Positions 1-10,504 of a DNA stretch of 64,000 nt are shown piece after piece. The notes beneath the pieces are model-generated. The model saw only the letters and a program-made list of their open reading frames with translations. It had not been told where the DNA came from and did no database searches. The stretch comes from Hymenobacter arizonensis (GTDB lineage: Bacteria > Bacteroidota > Bacteroidia > Cytophagales > Hymenobacteraceae). Positions within the stretch are counted from its first letter, which is position 1, and every line of letters starts with the position of its first letter. The DNA is taken from NCBI RefSeq assembly GCF_900115775.1, contig NZ_FOXS01000001.1, positions 620,001 to 684,000 of the forward strand, read 5' to 3'. The position numbers and the translations under genes were made by a program.

Positions 1-405
1 CCCGCCGCCGGCCCCGGCCAGACCTACGGCGCAGCCATCACCCCCGCCGGCGCTCTGCCAATGAGCGCTCTGAGCACCGCCCTCGGCGACCGCGACTCGG
101 CCCAGGTTAAGCTGATGGGCAAGGCCAAAGCCGTATGCCAGGCCAAGGGCTGCTGGATGACCCTGACCACCGCCGATGGCAAGGAGATGCGCGTGCGCTT
201 CAAGGACTACGCGTTTTTTGTGCCAAAGGACCTCAGCGGCCGCAACGTGGTGGTGAGTGGCTGGGCCCACCGCAGCACGGTGACCGCCGCCGACCAGCAG
301 CACTACCTGCGCGACGCCGGTAAGTCGGAGAAAGAAGTAGCCGCTATCACTAAAGATGAGCAACAGCTTACTTTTATGGCCGACGGCGTACTAGTGCAGG
401 AATAA
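1..405 (+). CDS. DUF4920 domain protein, 5' end outside window
   Basis: The open frame runs from base 1 with no stop before the taa at 403-405, so the start lies upstream of the window; the ATG at 61 is probably internal. The first visible residues, GQTYGAAITPAGAL, match the opening of the DUF4920 domain, and CQAKGCWMTL and VRFKDYAFFVPKD continue it. DUF4920 proteins are small, usually exported bacterial proteins of unknown function whose conserved Cys-x-x-x-Cys-W stretch suggests metal or redox chemistry; that role is inference. The signal peptide would be in the missing part. A hairpin terminator follows at 434-462. Confidence 0.85.
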   Translation, partial: PAAGPGQTYGAAITPAGALPMSALSTALGDRDSAQVKLMGKAKAVCQAKGCWMTLTTADGKEMRVRFKDYAFFVPKDLSGRNVVVSGWAHRSTVTAADQQHYLRDAGKSEKEVAAITKDEQQLTFMADGVLVQE

Positions 406-433
406 ACATTAGGCACTGATTCTGAAGTTGATG

Positions 434-462
434 AAAAGGCCGCCTGCTGAGGTGGCCTTTTT
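434..462 (+). terminator. Rho-independent terminator after DUF4920 gene
   Basis: An A-rich left arm (aaaaggccgcc) pairs with ggtggcctttt across a six-base loop, with one G-T wobble, and ends in a T run. It separates the DUF4920 gene from ligA. Confidence 0.8.
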
Positions 463-495
463 GGTTTCAAAACTCTTTTTAAAACGCTAGCGTAG

Positions 496-2652
<2,157 letters not shown>

Positions 2653-2692
2653 TAAGCGCGTCGTTGAGCTTTTTACTAAATAAACCAGTGTT

Positions 2693-4030
2693 TTAGAGGT
2701 CGGCTTCTGACCCGCAGAAAAAAGGAATGTTGGCAGTTCCTATGCCCCCGTGTCCATCGTGCACCGTCAGGAGCAAGCGGTATGCGCCGGGCTTTATGGG
2801 TGTGCGTAAGGTGGCTCCTCGCACCGTGGCAGTGCTAATGTAGCCTGAGAGGGCTTCCGTTCTTTCTTCCGCACTGGACTCAGGCGCGAGCTCAGGCCAT
2901 AGTTCCCATACTGCAGTCAAGGCGTCGCCTTCCGGGTCGGTGGCAATTGCCGTTAATGTGTAGTTGGTGTTGGGGCGTAGCCGTGGAAAATTTCCATCGC
3001 GCATACCGGCCAGCTCTAGCCTAACAACTGAGGGAGCACAATTGGCGGGCCGCCTGCCTGACCATAAATATTGCATGCTATCAACAAGCAAAGTTTTTTC
3101 GCCCTCCTCATTGAATATGCTAAACCATGAGTTAGTTTTTTCAAACTTTCTGCCCCAAAAAAACACGTAAGACCCAAGGCAGCGAGCCGAGTCTTTAATA
3201 ACCGTTTGGCGGTAACGAGTAGCAGTGAATGCTGCTTTTTGCGCACTACTTTGCTCTCGCGGAGCGCCCCAAGGGCTTTTTTTTGCTTCCCAGTAACCCA
3301 TTGGTCCGAATTCTGTGACGATGTAGGGGCCTGTCCAAGTAGTTTCGCGGATTTTGGTAGGCAAGTCGCTTAGACCAGCGTAAGAATTAATGGAGACAAT
3401 GTCAATTGCCGGGGCCCAGCGTGCCACGTAAGACGCCGAGGCAGGGTAGGTCAAAGAGGTAGTGATAGGGTGGTAGGGGTCGAGCTCACGAATCATTAAG
3501 GCCACTTCGTTGATTGCGCTGTACAGTTCAGGGTTCGGCTTCGCTAGGTCAAGTTCATTGCCCACATTCCACATTAGCAGCGCTGGATGGTTGCGGAACC
3601 GCAGCACTTGCTCTCGCAGCCGTTGAAGCTGGCCTTGCACGGAAGTGCGGTCATAGTAATCAATGCTCTTGCCTTCAGGCTCGAGCCAGAGGCCAAGCAT
3701 GACGGTGAGGCCGTTACGATGAGCTTCATCTAGCAGGGCATCTGCATACTCGGCACTCCACAGTCGGACTGTGTTACCGCCTGCCTCTTTAAGACGGTCA
3801 TAGTATTGGGTGCCGCCCCCGCCGCGAAGTCTATAAGGTTTCCCATTGCGTTCCAGATGGAACCCTTGTGACGTTTTTACTACTCGCACAGTAGCCTTTG
3901 TTGCCTCGTCGGGTGTGCTAGTGGTTGAACCTCCGCAACTCGCTAATGGCAGCAGGATACAAAGTCGAAATAGAGTTGTTCTCAATTTTTGAGAAATAAT
4001 AGTATTTATGATTTTTATTGAATTGAACAT
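2693..4030 (-). CDS. Clan GH-A glycoside hydrolase lipoprotein
   Basis: A 445-aa predicted outer-envelope lipoprotein with lipobox LASC (Cys32). The core is a TIM-barrel glycosidase of clan GH-A (GH2/GH5-like). WNVGNEL supplies the Asn-Glu acid/base pair (Glu159) and VTEFG the nucleophile (Glu240), so it should be an active retaining beta-glycosidase or transglycosidase. The last ~120 residues look like an Ig/cadherin-type sandwich (ATDPEGDALTAVWELWP ... LLTVHDGHGG). It is transcribed divergently from the GT2 synthase gene across an AT-rich 217-bp gap, which suggests it trims or remodels the polymer that synthase makes. The exact family and substrate cannot be fixed by eye. Confidence 0.8.
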   Translation of the reverse strand: MFNSIKIINTIISQKLRTTLFRLCILLPLASCGGSTTSTPDEATKATVRVVKTSQGFHLERNGKPYRLRGGGGTQYYDRLKEAGGNTVRLWSAEYADALLDEAHRNGLTVMLGLWLEPEGKSIDYYDRTSVQGQLQRLREQVLRFRNHPALLMWNVGNELDLAKPNPELYSAINEVALMIRELDPYHPITTSLTYPASASYVARWAPAIDIVSINSYAGLSDLPTKIRETTWTGPYIVTEFGPMGYWEAKKSPWGAPREQSSAQKAAFTATRYRQTVIKDSARCLGSYVFFWGRKFEKTNSWFSIFNEEGEKTLLVDSMQYLWSGRRPANCAPSVVRLELAGMRDGNFPRLRPNTNYTLTAIATDPEGDALTAVWELWPELAPESSAEERTEALSGYISTATVRGATLRTPIKPGAYRLLLTVHDGHGGIGTANIPFFCGSEADL

Positions 4031-4247
4031 TAAGGAGTTATGGTATTTGATTATTGAAAATACTTTTATATTTAAGTATTTAATAACGAATAATTATTGT
4101 TTAATTAAGAAGGTCAAAACAAGTTGCGGTATCTTATATTAAGTGACAAGAGGGGAAAAGTAAAAGTCTTGCAATGATTCGTTATACGGAACGATTATAG
4201 AAGTTGGTCGTTAGAGTGATTCTAGGTTTCCGGAGAATTATTTTGTT
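4031..4247. promoter_or_regulatory. AT-rich divergent promoter region
   Basis: This gap between the GH-A lipoprotein and the GT2 synthase is much richer in A and T than the flanking genes and must hold both promoters. I could not find an exact TAnnTTTG box with a well-placed TTG for either direction. Confidence 0.5.
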
Positions 4248-6812
4248 ATGCTCGTTTATAGTAGTCCTAATCAGCCCATAAAAAAGAAGAAGAGCACTAA
4301 ACCCCAATTGGTAAGTATTCCAGTTGATAATACTGCTGCTTATTCAGTAGGGTTTAGGCTGGTGGCGGGCGTACGGGCTATGCGTGTGCTGGTGGGCTTA
4401 GGGCTAGCGGCCATGCTCTATTTTTTGGTATGGTTTATTGACCCCGAGCATATTGGGTACGCACCTTTGTTTTGGCTCCTGGCTGTATCATTGGGCTTCA
4501 AAATGCTGCGTATGCTGCACGAGTGGGCGCATTACGTTCAGGTGCAAGAGCCTGTAGCACCTGCCCCGGAGTGGGTTAGCCTGCGCACTGTGGATGTGCT
4601 GACAACTGCTTGCCCCGGGGAGCCCCACGACATGATTGTGCGCACGCTTGAGTCCATGCAAGCACTGACTTATCCGCACACTAGTTACCTGTGCGATGAA
4701 GGCAACGACCCCTTGCTGCGGCGCGAGTGCGAGCGGCTAGGCGTGATTCATGTCACACGTCAGGAAAAAACAAACGCCAAAGCAGGAAACATCAACAATG
4801 CGCTCCGGCAGGCCACCGGAGAGCTCTGCGTGGTGCTCGACCCCGACCACGTGTTGGCACCTGATTTTCTGGACCAGGTAATTCCTTTTTTTGAAGATGA
4901 GAAAATAGGCTTTGTGCAAGTGGTGCAGGCCTACGGCAATCAGGAAGAAAGTCTCGTAGCCCAAGGCGCAGCCGAGCAAACCTACCATTTCTACGGCCCC
5001 CTCATGATGGGCATGAATGGCTACGGCACGGTGCAAGCCATAGGTGCCAACTGCACCTTCCGCCGTGAGGCGCTCGACTCTATTGGAGGGCATGCGGCCG
5101 GTCTCACCGAAGACATGCACACCGCCATGCGCCTGCACGCCGAGGGTTGGAAGTCTGTGTACGTACCCAAGGTGCTCAGTCGCGGATTGGTACCGTCTTC
5201 GCTGGGCGCATTCTATGCCCAGCAGTTGAAGTGGGCAAGGGGCGCCTTCGACCTGCTGCTGCGGGTATATCCCAAGCTGTGGAGCCGCTTTACGTGGCCG
5301 CAGCGCTTGCATTACCTCACGTTGCCTTTGTATTTCTTTTCGGGCGTGGTCACGCTTATAGACATCGCGGTGCCTATAGCGTCTTTGCTGCTGGCAAAGT
5401 TTCCATGGTATGTGCCCTTGCAGGAATTTGCCATCCACATGATTCCGCTGTGGGGCATTAGCTTGCTTATTCGGTGCTACGCGCAGCAGTGGCTGCGCGA
5501 ACCCCACGAACGTGGCCTGCACCTGGTAGGGGGCTTTTTGCGGGTTGGCACGTGGTGGGTATACACCTTGGGCTTTGTTTATGCCTTGTTCCAGGTGCGA
5601 GTGCCTTATATCCCAACACCCAAAGACGAAGGACGGCTGCCCAACGAGTGGCGCGTATCGCTGCCCAACTTACTGGCCGCCGTGTTGCTGCTCGGCGCCT
5701 GCAAGGTGGGTCGCATGCAGTCCCTCACCACCTATACCCACCTGATGGTGGCGCTGTCGCTGTTGCTAGCGGCCATTCTACTAGCTGCCGCCGTCATGGG
5801 GCAGCACGATGCCCTCCGTAATTTTGTGCGCGACATGGCTTCTGCGCCTTATCGCCCCTTGGTGCTTTGGCTAAATCGTCAGTACGCGGCAATCGCTCGG
5901 ATTGTGGGCGGGGGATTGCGGCAGTCTGCCGTTGGTTTGTCGCTGGGTGTAGGGGGCACAGTGGCCCTACTACAGTTGCTTATGCTGACGGATGTTATCA
6001 AGCCGATAACCCAAATAGCCTGGGCGAAAAGTGGCGGCCTCGCCGTGCATACCGGGCTGGACTTGGCGCCGAATGCACCTGCCGCTGTGGCGACAGGGTC
6101 AGTGTTGTCCACTTACAAGGGTAACGACATTAAGCCCTTTGTTGTGGATGCCAGTAGTTTACTACACGGTCCTCCAGAGGCCTTGCGCCAGCTGCGGGCA
6201 AACGAAGTGCCGTTGCTGACCTGGCCCGTGCCAGCGCAGGCTTACAGTGTGAAGCAATGGCAGTACATCGCACGGCAGTTTAAGCGAGGAGCCACCCGGC
6301 CAATCATGTTACGCCCCCTCTTTGCAACAAAATCACCGGTAGACTACCGCCGCGCCTGGCGTGATATGATTACTGCGTTCGGAGCAGAGAACGTACACAA
6401 TATTGTATGGCTTTGGACACCGCCCCGCCTAGATGCGGTAGCTGACTATTGCCCTGGGGGGGCGTACTTTGATTGGATGGTAGCTGACCACCCAACAGGG
6501 GAAGAGGGCAGTGATGAGTACTCGAGCATGCGCCTGCAGGCAGCGCAGCAGTTCGAACTGCACCGGAAGCCAGTACTGCTTTTGGCAACTTTGCCAGCCA
6601 ACGCTCCTGGTCCCAACGTGCTGGCGCGTCGGGTTGCTTCTCAATACCCTGAGATACGAGCTGTCGTTTACGACAGCTACGCACCGGTAAACATTACTTC
6701 TTTGCCACTGCACCACTCCGTAGGCCAAGATTTGAGGAGCAATTTTCCCCTCTCCCAGAGTACAGAACCAGCGACTGACGTACAGGTTACTCTTATCAAT
6801 CCCAAAGGGTAA
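4248..6812 (+). CDS. Membrane GT2 polysaccharide synthase with degenerate GH26-like C-terminal module
   Basis: An 854-aa cellulose-synthase-like processive glycosyltransferase. It has two N-terminal membrane segments (about 45-90), then the GT2 core: Asp150 (YLCDEG), DPDH at 198-201, TED at 287-289 and QQLKW at 325-329. The last is the Q-x-x-R-W acceptor motif with Lys in place of Arg. A block of membrane helices follows (about 345-600). Residues ~620-854 form an outer domain resembling GH26 mannanases: RPIMLRPLF, then an AWRDMITAFGAENVHNIVWLWTP stretch broken by positions, and YFDWMVAD. The GH26 acid/base His-Glu after RPL is replaced by Phe692-Ala693, and no convincing nucleophile Glu is seen, so the module is probably non-catalytic. 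It likely makes and exports a beta-linked polysaccharide; which sugar is unknown. Confidence 0.88.
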   Translation: MLVYSSPNQPIKKKKSTKPQLVSIPVDNTAAYSVGFRLVAGVRAMRVLVGLGLAAMLYFLVWFIDPEHIGYAPLFWLLAVSLGFKMLRMLHEWAHYVQVQEPVAPAPEWVSLRTVDVLTTACPGEPHDMIVRTLESMQALTYPHTSYLCDEGNDPLLRRECERLGVIHVTRQEKTNAKAGNINNALRQATGELCVVLDPDHVLAPDFLDQVIPFFEDEKIGFVQVVQAYGNQEESLVAQGAAEQTYHFYGPLMMGMNGYGTVQAIGANCTFRREALDSIGGHAAGLTEDMHTAMRLHAEGWKSVYVPKVLSRGLVPSSLGAFYAQQLKWARGAFDLLLRVYPKLWSRFTWPQRLHYLTLPLYFFSGVVTLIDIAVPIASLLLAKFPWYVPLQEFAIHMIPLWGISLLIRCYAQQWLREPHERGLHLVGGFLRVGTWWVYTLGFVYALFQVRVPYIPTPKDEGRLPNEWRVSLPNLLAAVLLLGACKVGRMQSLTTYTHLMVALSLLLAAILLAAAVMGQHDALRNFVRDMASAPYRPLVLWLNRQYAAIARIVGGGLRQSAVGLSLGVGGTVALLQLLMLTDVIKPITQIAWAKSGGLAVHTGLDLAPNAPAAVATGSVLSTYKGNDIKPFVVDASSLLHGPPEALRQLRANEVPLLTWPVPAQAYSVKQWQYIARQFKRGATRPIMLRPLFATKSPVDYRRAWRDMITAFGAENVHNIVWLWTPPRLDAVADYCPGGAYFDWMVADHPTGEEGSDEYSSMRLQAAQQFELHRKPVLLLATLPANAPGPNVLARRVASQYPEIRAVVYDSYAPVNITSLPLHHSVGQDLRSNFPLSQSTEPATDVQVTLINPKG

Positions 6813-7163
6813 TCTCCTGATTTATTTGCCGGATATTGCCCTACTTCGACCTTGGCTTGCGTCACTAAGGTTAGAAGGAAAACTTTAGTACCTGAGATTA
6901 GAGTAAGTGCGCGGGGCATCGCCTTGGCAACTTTTATTTACAAAACCTACAAGCTGGCTTCTCCTCCTCACGGGCCAAAGCAAATTTGGTTTTTGTATTC
7001 ATTTTTTGAGAATACAATTTTATTCTGAAAAGAATGCCAGCTCAAGAATTGAATATTTAACCTGAAAAGTTCTTGTTTTATTATAAAAAGACTGACCTAA
7101 TGTTGATATTTTAATAAAGGTCGGATGAATTAGTTTTGTAGCGTCACTTTTTAATGATGCTAC
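6813..7163 (+). promoter_or_regulatory. Long AT-rich leader before beta-helix gene
   Basis: There is no gene in this 351-bp stretch. Its second half is very AT-rich. It contains the conserved block at 7071-7115 and the -7 box at 7131-7138, listed separately. Confidence 0.6.
7071..7138 (+). promoter_or_regulatory. Conserved upstream element plus TTG / TAnnTTTG promoter
   Basis: Bases 7071-7115 align without gaps to 19818-19862 in front of the paralogous gene, sharing TTATAAAAA and the uninterrupted core AATGTTGATATTTTAAT. A TTG (7103-7105) and an exact Bacteroidota -7 box TAGTTTTG (7131-7138) are 25 bases apart, the same spacing as at the second copy. The start codon is 25 bases past the -7 box. 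Confidence 0.75.
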
Positions 7164-9302
7164 ATGAAATTAAAAATTATACTCTTACTATTTATTGCTG
7201 TGGTTGCTGGTCGTCCTTCAAAGGCTTCAACTTTCTATATAAGTACTGGCGGTAGTGACTCGCAGGCCGGCACGTCTGTAGCGACGGCTTGGCGCACCAT
7301 AGCTAAAGTGAATGCCACGACGTTTCAGCCCGGGGACAAAATCTTGTTTGAAGGAGGCGAGACGTTTGCTGGTGGTATTTCACTGACCCACACAAGCCAA
7401 GGAACGCCCGCGCAACCCATCGTTTTTAGCTCATATGGGGCCGGGCGCGCCACCATAGCTAGCGGCAACTCATTTGGGTTTCATGCTTATAACACGGCTG
7501 GCATTGAGCTCCGTCGTTTGGCTTTTGTCGGCGCTGGCCGGATGATAAATACTACCTCAGGTGTCACGTTCTACCTCGACCAAGCCAATACCCACCTGCA
7601 GCACCTGCGTATGGACAGCCTGGACGTGAGCGGCTACCAGAAGTCGGGTGCTTTGATAGGCAGCTGGAACGGCACCAGCGGCTTTAGCGACGTGCGCATT
7701 ACTAACAGCCGCTTCCACGCCAATGGTGAAGCCGGGCTGAGCTCGTATCAGTTTTTTCCTTTGCAAGGGCAAGCCCACCACAACTGGTACGTGGGCAACT
7801 GTGAAGCGTACGACAACTCCGGCCGGGCCAACATCACCCATACGCACACCGGCAACGGCATCGTGCTGGCCGGCATCGACGGCGTAATCGTCGAGCGCTG
7901 CAAGGCTTATAATAATGGGTGGCTCAACGGCAATACGGCGGGTGGGCCGGTTGGCATTTGGGGCTGGGCCTGCAACAACCTCGTGATTCAACTCTGCGAG
8001 TCGCATCACAACCAGTCGGGCACTGGCATCGACGGCGGCGGTTTTGACCTGGACGGAGGTTGCACCAATTCGGTAATGCAGTACAACTACTCGCACGACA
8101 ACCAGGGCGCGGGGTATCTGCTGGCGCAGTTTCCCGACGCGGCCCCCATGCACGACCTCATCGTGCGCTACAACATCAGCGAAAACGACGCCCGCGGGCA
8201 CAACCAAGGTGCCCTGGCCGTATGGTCGTCAGGAGCCAACGGCGGCATTGCGCGCGCCAGCTTCCACAACAACACCGTGCTAATGAGCCCACCCGCCAAC
8301 GGCACGCGGCCGAGGGCCGTGTACATCATGAGCGGCGGAATCTCCGACATCACATTGCGCAACAACGTGTTGCAAACCAGCGGTGGCTTGCCTGTTTTAA
8401 CAACGCTTTCGGCCGCCGGCCTGCGCCTGGAGGGCAACTGCTACTGGAGCGCCGATGCTCCCCTAACAGTAGAATGGGGCGGAACCGCCTTCCCCGATTT
8501 GCAGACCTGGCGCGCCGCTACCGGCCAGGAACAGCTCGCCAACGGCAATGCCACCGGCCTCAATGCCGACCCCTTGCTTGCTCGTTCCGCAACTGCTGCC
8601 CCTTTGGCTACGTCGCCGGTTAAGGCTGCTGGCCTCAACTTGCAGGCAGAGTTCAGCATCAGTCCCGGGCCCCGCGACTTCATTGGCAACCCCACGGTGC
8701 AAGCCCCAGCTCGCGGCAACATCGGCGCCTTTGAAGGAAACCTGACCTCGGTTGCTGCGCCGCTGCCCGTGGAGCTTACTGCCTTTACTGCCGAGCAGGA
8801 TGGCAACGGCGCTATGCTGCGCTGGACCACCGCTACCGAAAAAGACAACGCCTACTTCGTTGTGGAAAGCAGCACTAACGGCCAAACGTTCACGGCCCTG
8901 CACCAAGTGCATGGCCAAGGCAACAGCTCCCGGGCCCAACACTACCAGTACGCCGACCAGAATGTGACGCGCTACGCAGCCAATACGGTGTACTACCGCC
9001 TGCGCCAAGTCGACACCGACGGTAAATCCACTTATTCGCCAGTCCGCACACTTTCGGCCCGCTTGGCGGCCAGAGAAACCCGGCTGCACGTGTGGCCCAA
9101 TCCGGCCCAGCCCGGCAACGTGGTGCGCGTGCAAGGCGAGCCGGCTACTCAGGCCCACCTCTTCGACGCGCAGGGCCGCCTGCTTGCCAGCGCCCTGGTA
9201 GCAGCCGATGGGATAGCCGGACTGCCGGCCGATGGCTTGGCGCCGGGGGTTTATGTGGTTCGGTGCGGACTGAAATCTACCCGCCTCACCCTCACAAATT
9301 AG
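7164..9302 (+). CDS. Secreted right-handed beta-helix protein with T9SS type A sorting domain
   Basis: A 712-aa protein with an N-terminal signal peptide (about 1-22). A long parallel beta-helix of the polysaccharide-lyase or pectate-lyase-like kind follows (YISTGGSDSQAGTS to about residue 530; GGGFDLDGGCTNSV is a hallmark coil). Next come an Fn3-like linker (PLPVELTAFTAEQ) and a C-terminal type IX secretion sorting domain (VWPNPAQPG ... GLAPGVYVVR). It should be secreted or anchored at the cell surface and bind or cleave a polysaccharide; no catalytic residue can be assigned. It lies downstream of the GT2 synthase. A close paralogue is at 19914-22040. Confidence 0.9.
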   Translation: MKLKIILLLFIAVVAGRPSKASTFYISTGGSDSQAGTSVATAWRTIAKVNATTFQPGDKILFEGGETFAGGISLTHTSQGTPAQPIVFSSYGAGRATIASGNSFGFHAYNTAGIELRRLAFVGAGRMINTTSGVTFYLDQANTHLQHLRMDSLDVSGYQKSGALIGSWNGTSGFSDVRITNSRFHANGEAGLSSYQFFPLQGQAHHNWYVGNCEAYDNSGRANITHTHTGNGIVLAGIDGVIVERCKAYNNGWLNGNTAGGPVGIWGWACNNLVIQLCESHHNQSGTGIDGGGFDLDGGCTNSVMQYNYSHDNQGAGYLLAQFPDAAPMHDLIVRYNISENDARGHNQGALAVWSSGANGGIARASFHNNTVLMSPPANGTRPRAVYIMSGGISDITLRNNVLQTSGGLPVLTTLSAAGLRLEGNCYWSADAPLTVEWGGTAFPDLQTWRAATGQEQLANGNATGLNADPLLARSATAAPLATSPVKAAGLNLQAEFSISPGPRDFIGNPTVQAPARGNIGAFEGNLTSVAAPLPVELTAFTAEQDGNGAMLRWTTATEKDNAYFVVESSTNGQTFTALHQVHGQGNSSRAQHYQYADQNVTRYAANTVYYRLRQVDTDGKSTYSPVRTLSARLAARETRLHVWPNPAQPGNVVRVQGEPATQAHLFDAQGRLLASALVAADGIAGLPADGLAPGVYVVRCGLKSTRLTLTN

Positions 9303-9330
9303 GAGCCTATTGCCTAAGTAGGTGCTAAAT

Positions 9331-9376
9331 CCAGCCCTTTCCGCTGCACATGCTTCTGTGCAGCGGAAAGGGCTGG
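9331..9376 (+). terminator. Perfect 20-bp hairpin terminator
   Basis: Bases 9331-9350 are perfectly complementary to 9357-9376 around a six-base loop (tgcttc). The stem follows the beta-helix gene, and a T-rich stretch (ttatgttttgtttt) comes after it. Confidence 0.85.
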
Positions 9377-9475
9377 ATTATGTTTTGTTTTAAAGGAAAT
9401 ATTGAGGAATATTTTCGGCTGCATTTTTGTGTACCGGACTTAAATACCGATATTGTTCCTCTATTTTTCCCATCC

Positions 9476-10318
9476 ATGCGAATAACAATACTATTGTTTC
9501 TCTTTTTGTTGCGTGCTGCGGCTCCGCTTGCTGTGCAAGGCCAGTGCTTGAGTTTGTCGGAGTTGCTAGCCATAGGAGCTGAGGCTACGGCTCTCTCTGC
9601 GCCGCAAGTCGTGACACAGCACCTGTCCTCCGGGTGGACATTTAATGCCCCTGCGGCCGGTTCGCGCGAGGCGTTTTGGACTCCCGCTGTGGCAGCAGGA
9701 GGGGCGCTGGCCCTGTCCCGGCTCACGGTGCGCCCGCAGCGCCCCGGCCAGGACGTAGTACTTAAGACCACGCAGGCTTCCTGCGTGCGGCAGTTGCGCA
9801 GCGAACTCAAAAGCCAAAAGCTCGAAGCTCAGCCCGTGACCTGTGCCGGCTGCGAGGCCGTTCGGTTCAAAGGCCCAGATTATGAGGCCACCATCTACAG
9901 CCAGATGAAGGGCGATTATCCTTTTGTGGTGGTGGTGCACCAATCAGCTACCATTGTTCAGGACCCAGCCGCCAAAGGCTCCGGCATCAAATCGGGGGCG
10001 AAGGTGAGCTCGCCGCTGCCCGCTGTAGACATCGCTACCGCCACTCAGCTGCTGGCCGACCCGCAGGCCTTGGTGCTTGATGTGCGCACGCCCGAGGAAT
10101 TTGCCGCCGGGCACCTGGAGCGTGCCCAAAATTTAGACTTCCGTTCGCCAAACTTTCACCAGCAATTGAGCTTGCTCGACCCTGATGCGCGCTACGTGCT
10201 CTATTGCGCCTCTGGCAACCGCAGCGGCCAAGCTGCCCAGCTCATGCAGGCACAAGGCATTGGCACGGTCACCAACGTGGGTGGCTACAGCCAGTTGAAG
10301 GCGGCGGGCGTCAACTAA
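9476..10318 (+). CDS. Secreted rhodanese-domain protein
   Basis: The start at 9476 is chosen because it begins directly at a signal peptide (MRITILLFLFLLRAAAPLAV); upstream in-frame codons run through the terminator hairpin. The protein is 280 aa. The N-terminal half (SLSELLAIG ... CAGCEAVRFKGPDYEATIYSQ) has no recognised family. The C-terminal ~100 residues are a rhodanese domain with LVLDVRTPEEFAAGHLERA and the active loop YCASGNRSGQAA, whose Cys carries persulfide in the family. Exported rhodaneses move sulfur or act as phosphatase-like domains; the actual role here is unknown. The gene is bounded by strong hairpins on both sides, so it is a single-gene unit. Confidence 0.85.
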   Translation: MRITILLFLFLLRAAAPLAVQGQCLSLSELLAIGAEATALSAPQVVTQHLSSGWTFNAPAAGSREAFWTPAVAAGGALALSRLTVRPQRPGQDVVLKTTQASCVRQLRSELKSQKLEAQPVTCAGCEAVRFKGPDYEATIYSQMKGDYPFVVVVHQSATIVQDPAAKGSGIKSGAKVSSPLPAVDIATATQLLADPQALVLDVRTPEEFAAGHLERAQNLDFRSPNFHQQLSLLDPDARYVLYCASGNRSGQAAQLMQAQGIGTVTNVGGYSQLKAAGVN

Positions 10319-10414
10319 TGCAGTCGCGTCAGGCACCTTCGGGTTGCCGGGCGGGACTGCCCCCTAAAGCAAAGCAGTAACCTCGGCCGCATTCCGGCGT
10401 ATTTCTATGTAACC

Positions 10415-10448
10415 AAAAAGACCCGGCAGGTGGCTGCCGGGTCTTTTT
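10415..10448 (+). terminator. Strong bidirectional terminator
   Basis: A 15-bp perfect stem (aaaaagacccggcag / ctgccgggtcttttt) with a GTGG loop follows the rhodanese gene. Its position also rules out start codons for the next gene upstream of it. Confidence 0.92.
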
Positions 10449-10504
10449 GCTTGATACCCGGCAGCCAAACGGCTGGGCCCAACCCGCGTACTTACTTGAA
10501 ATAT

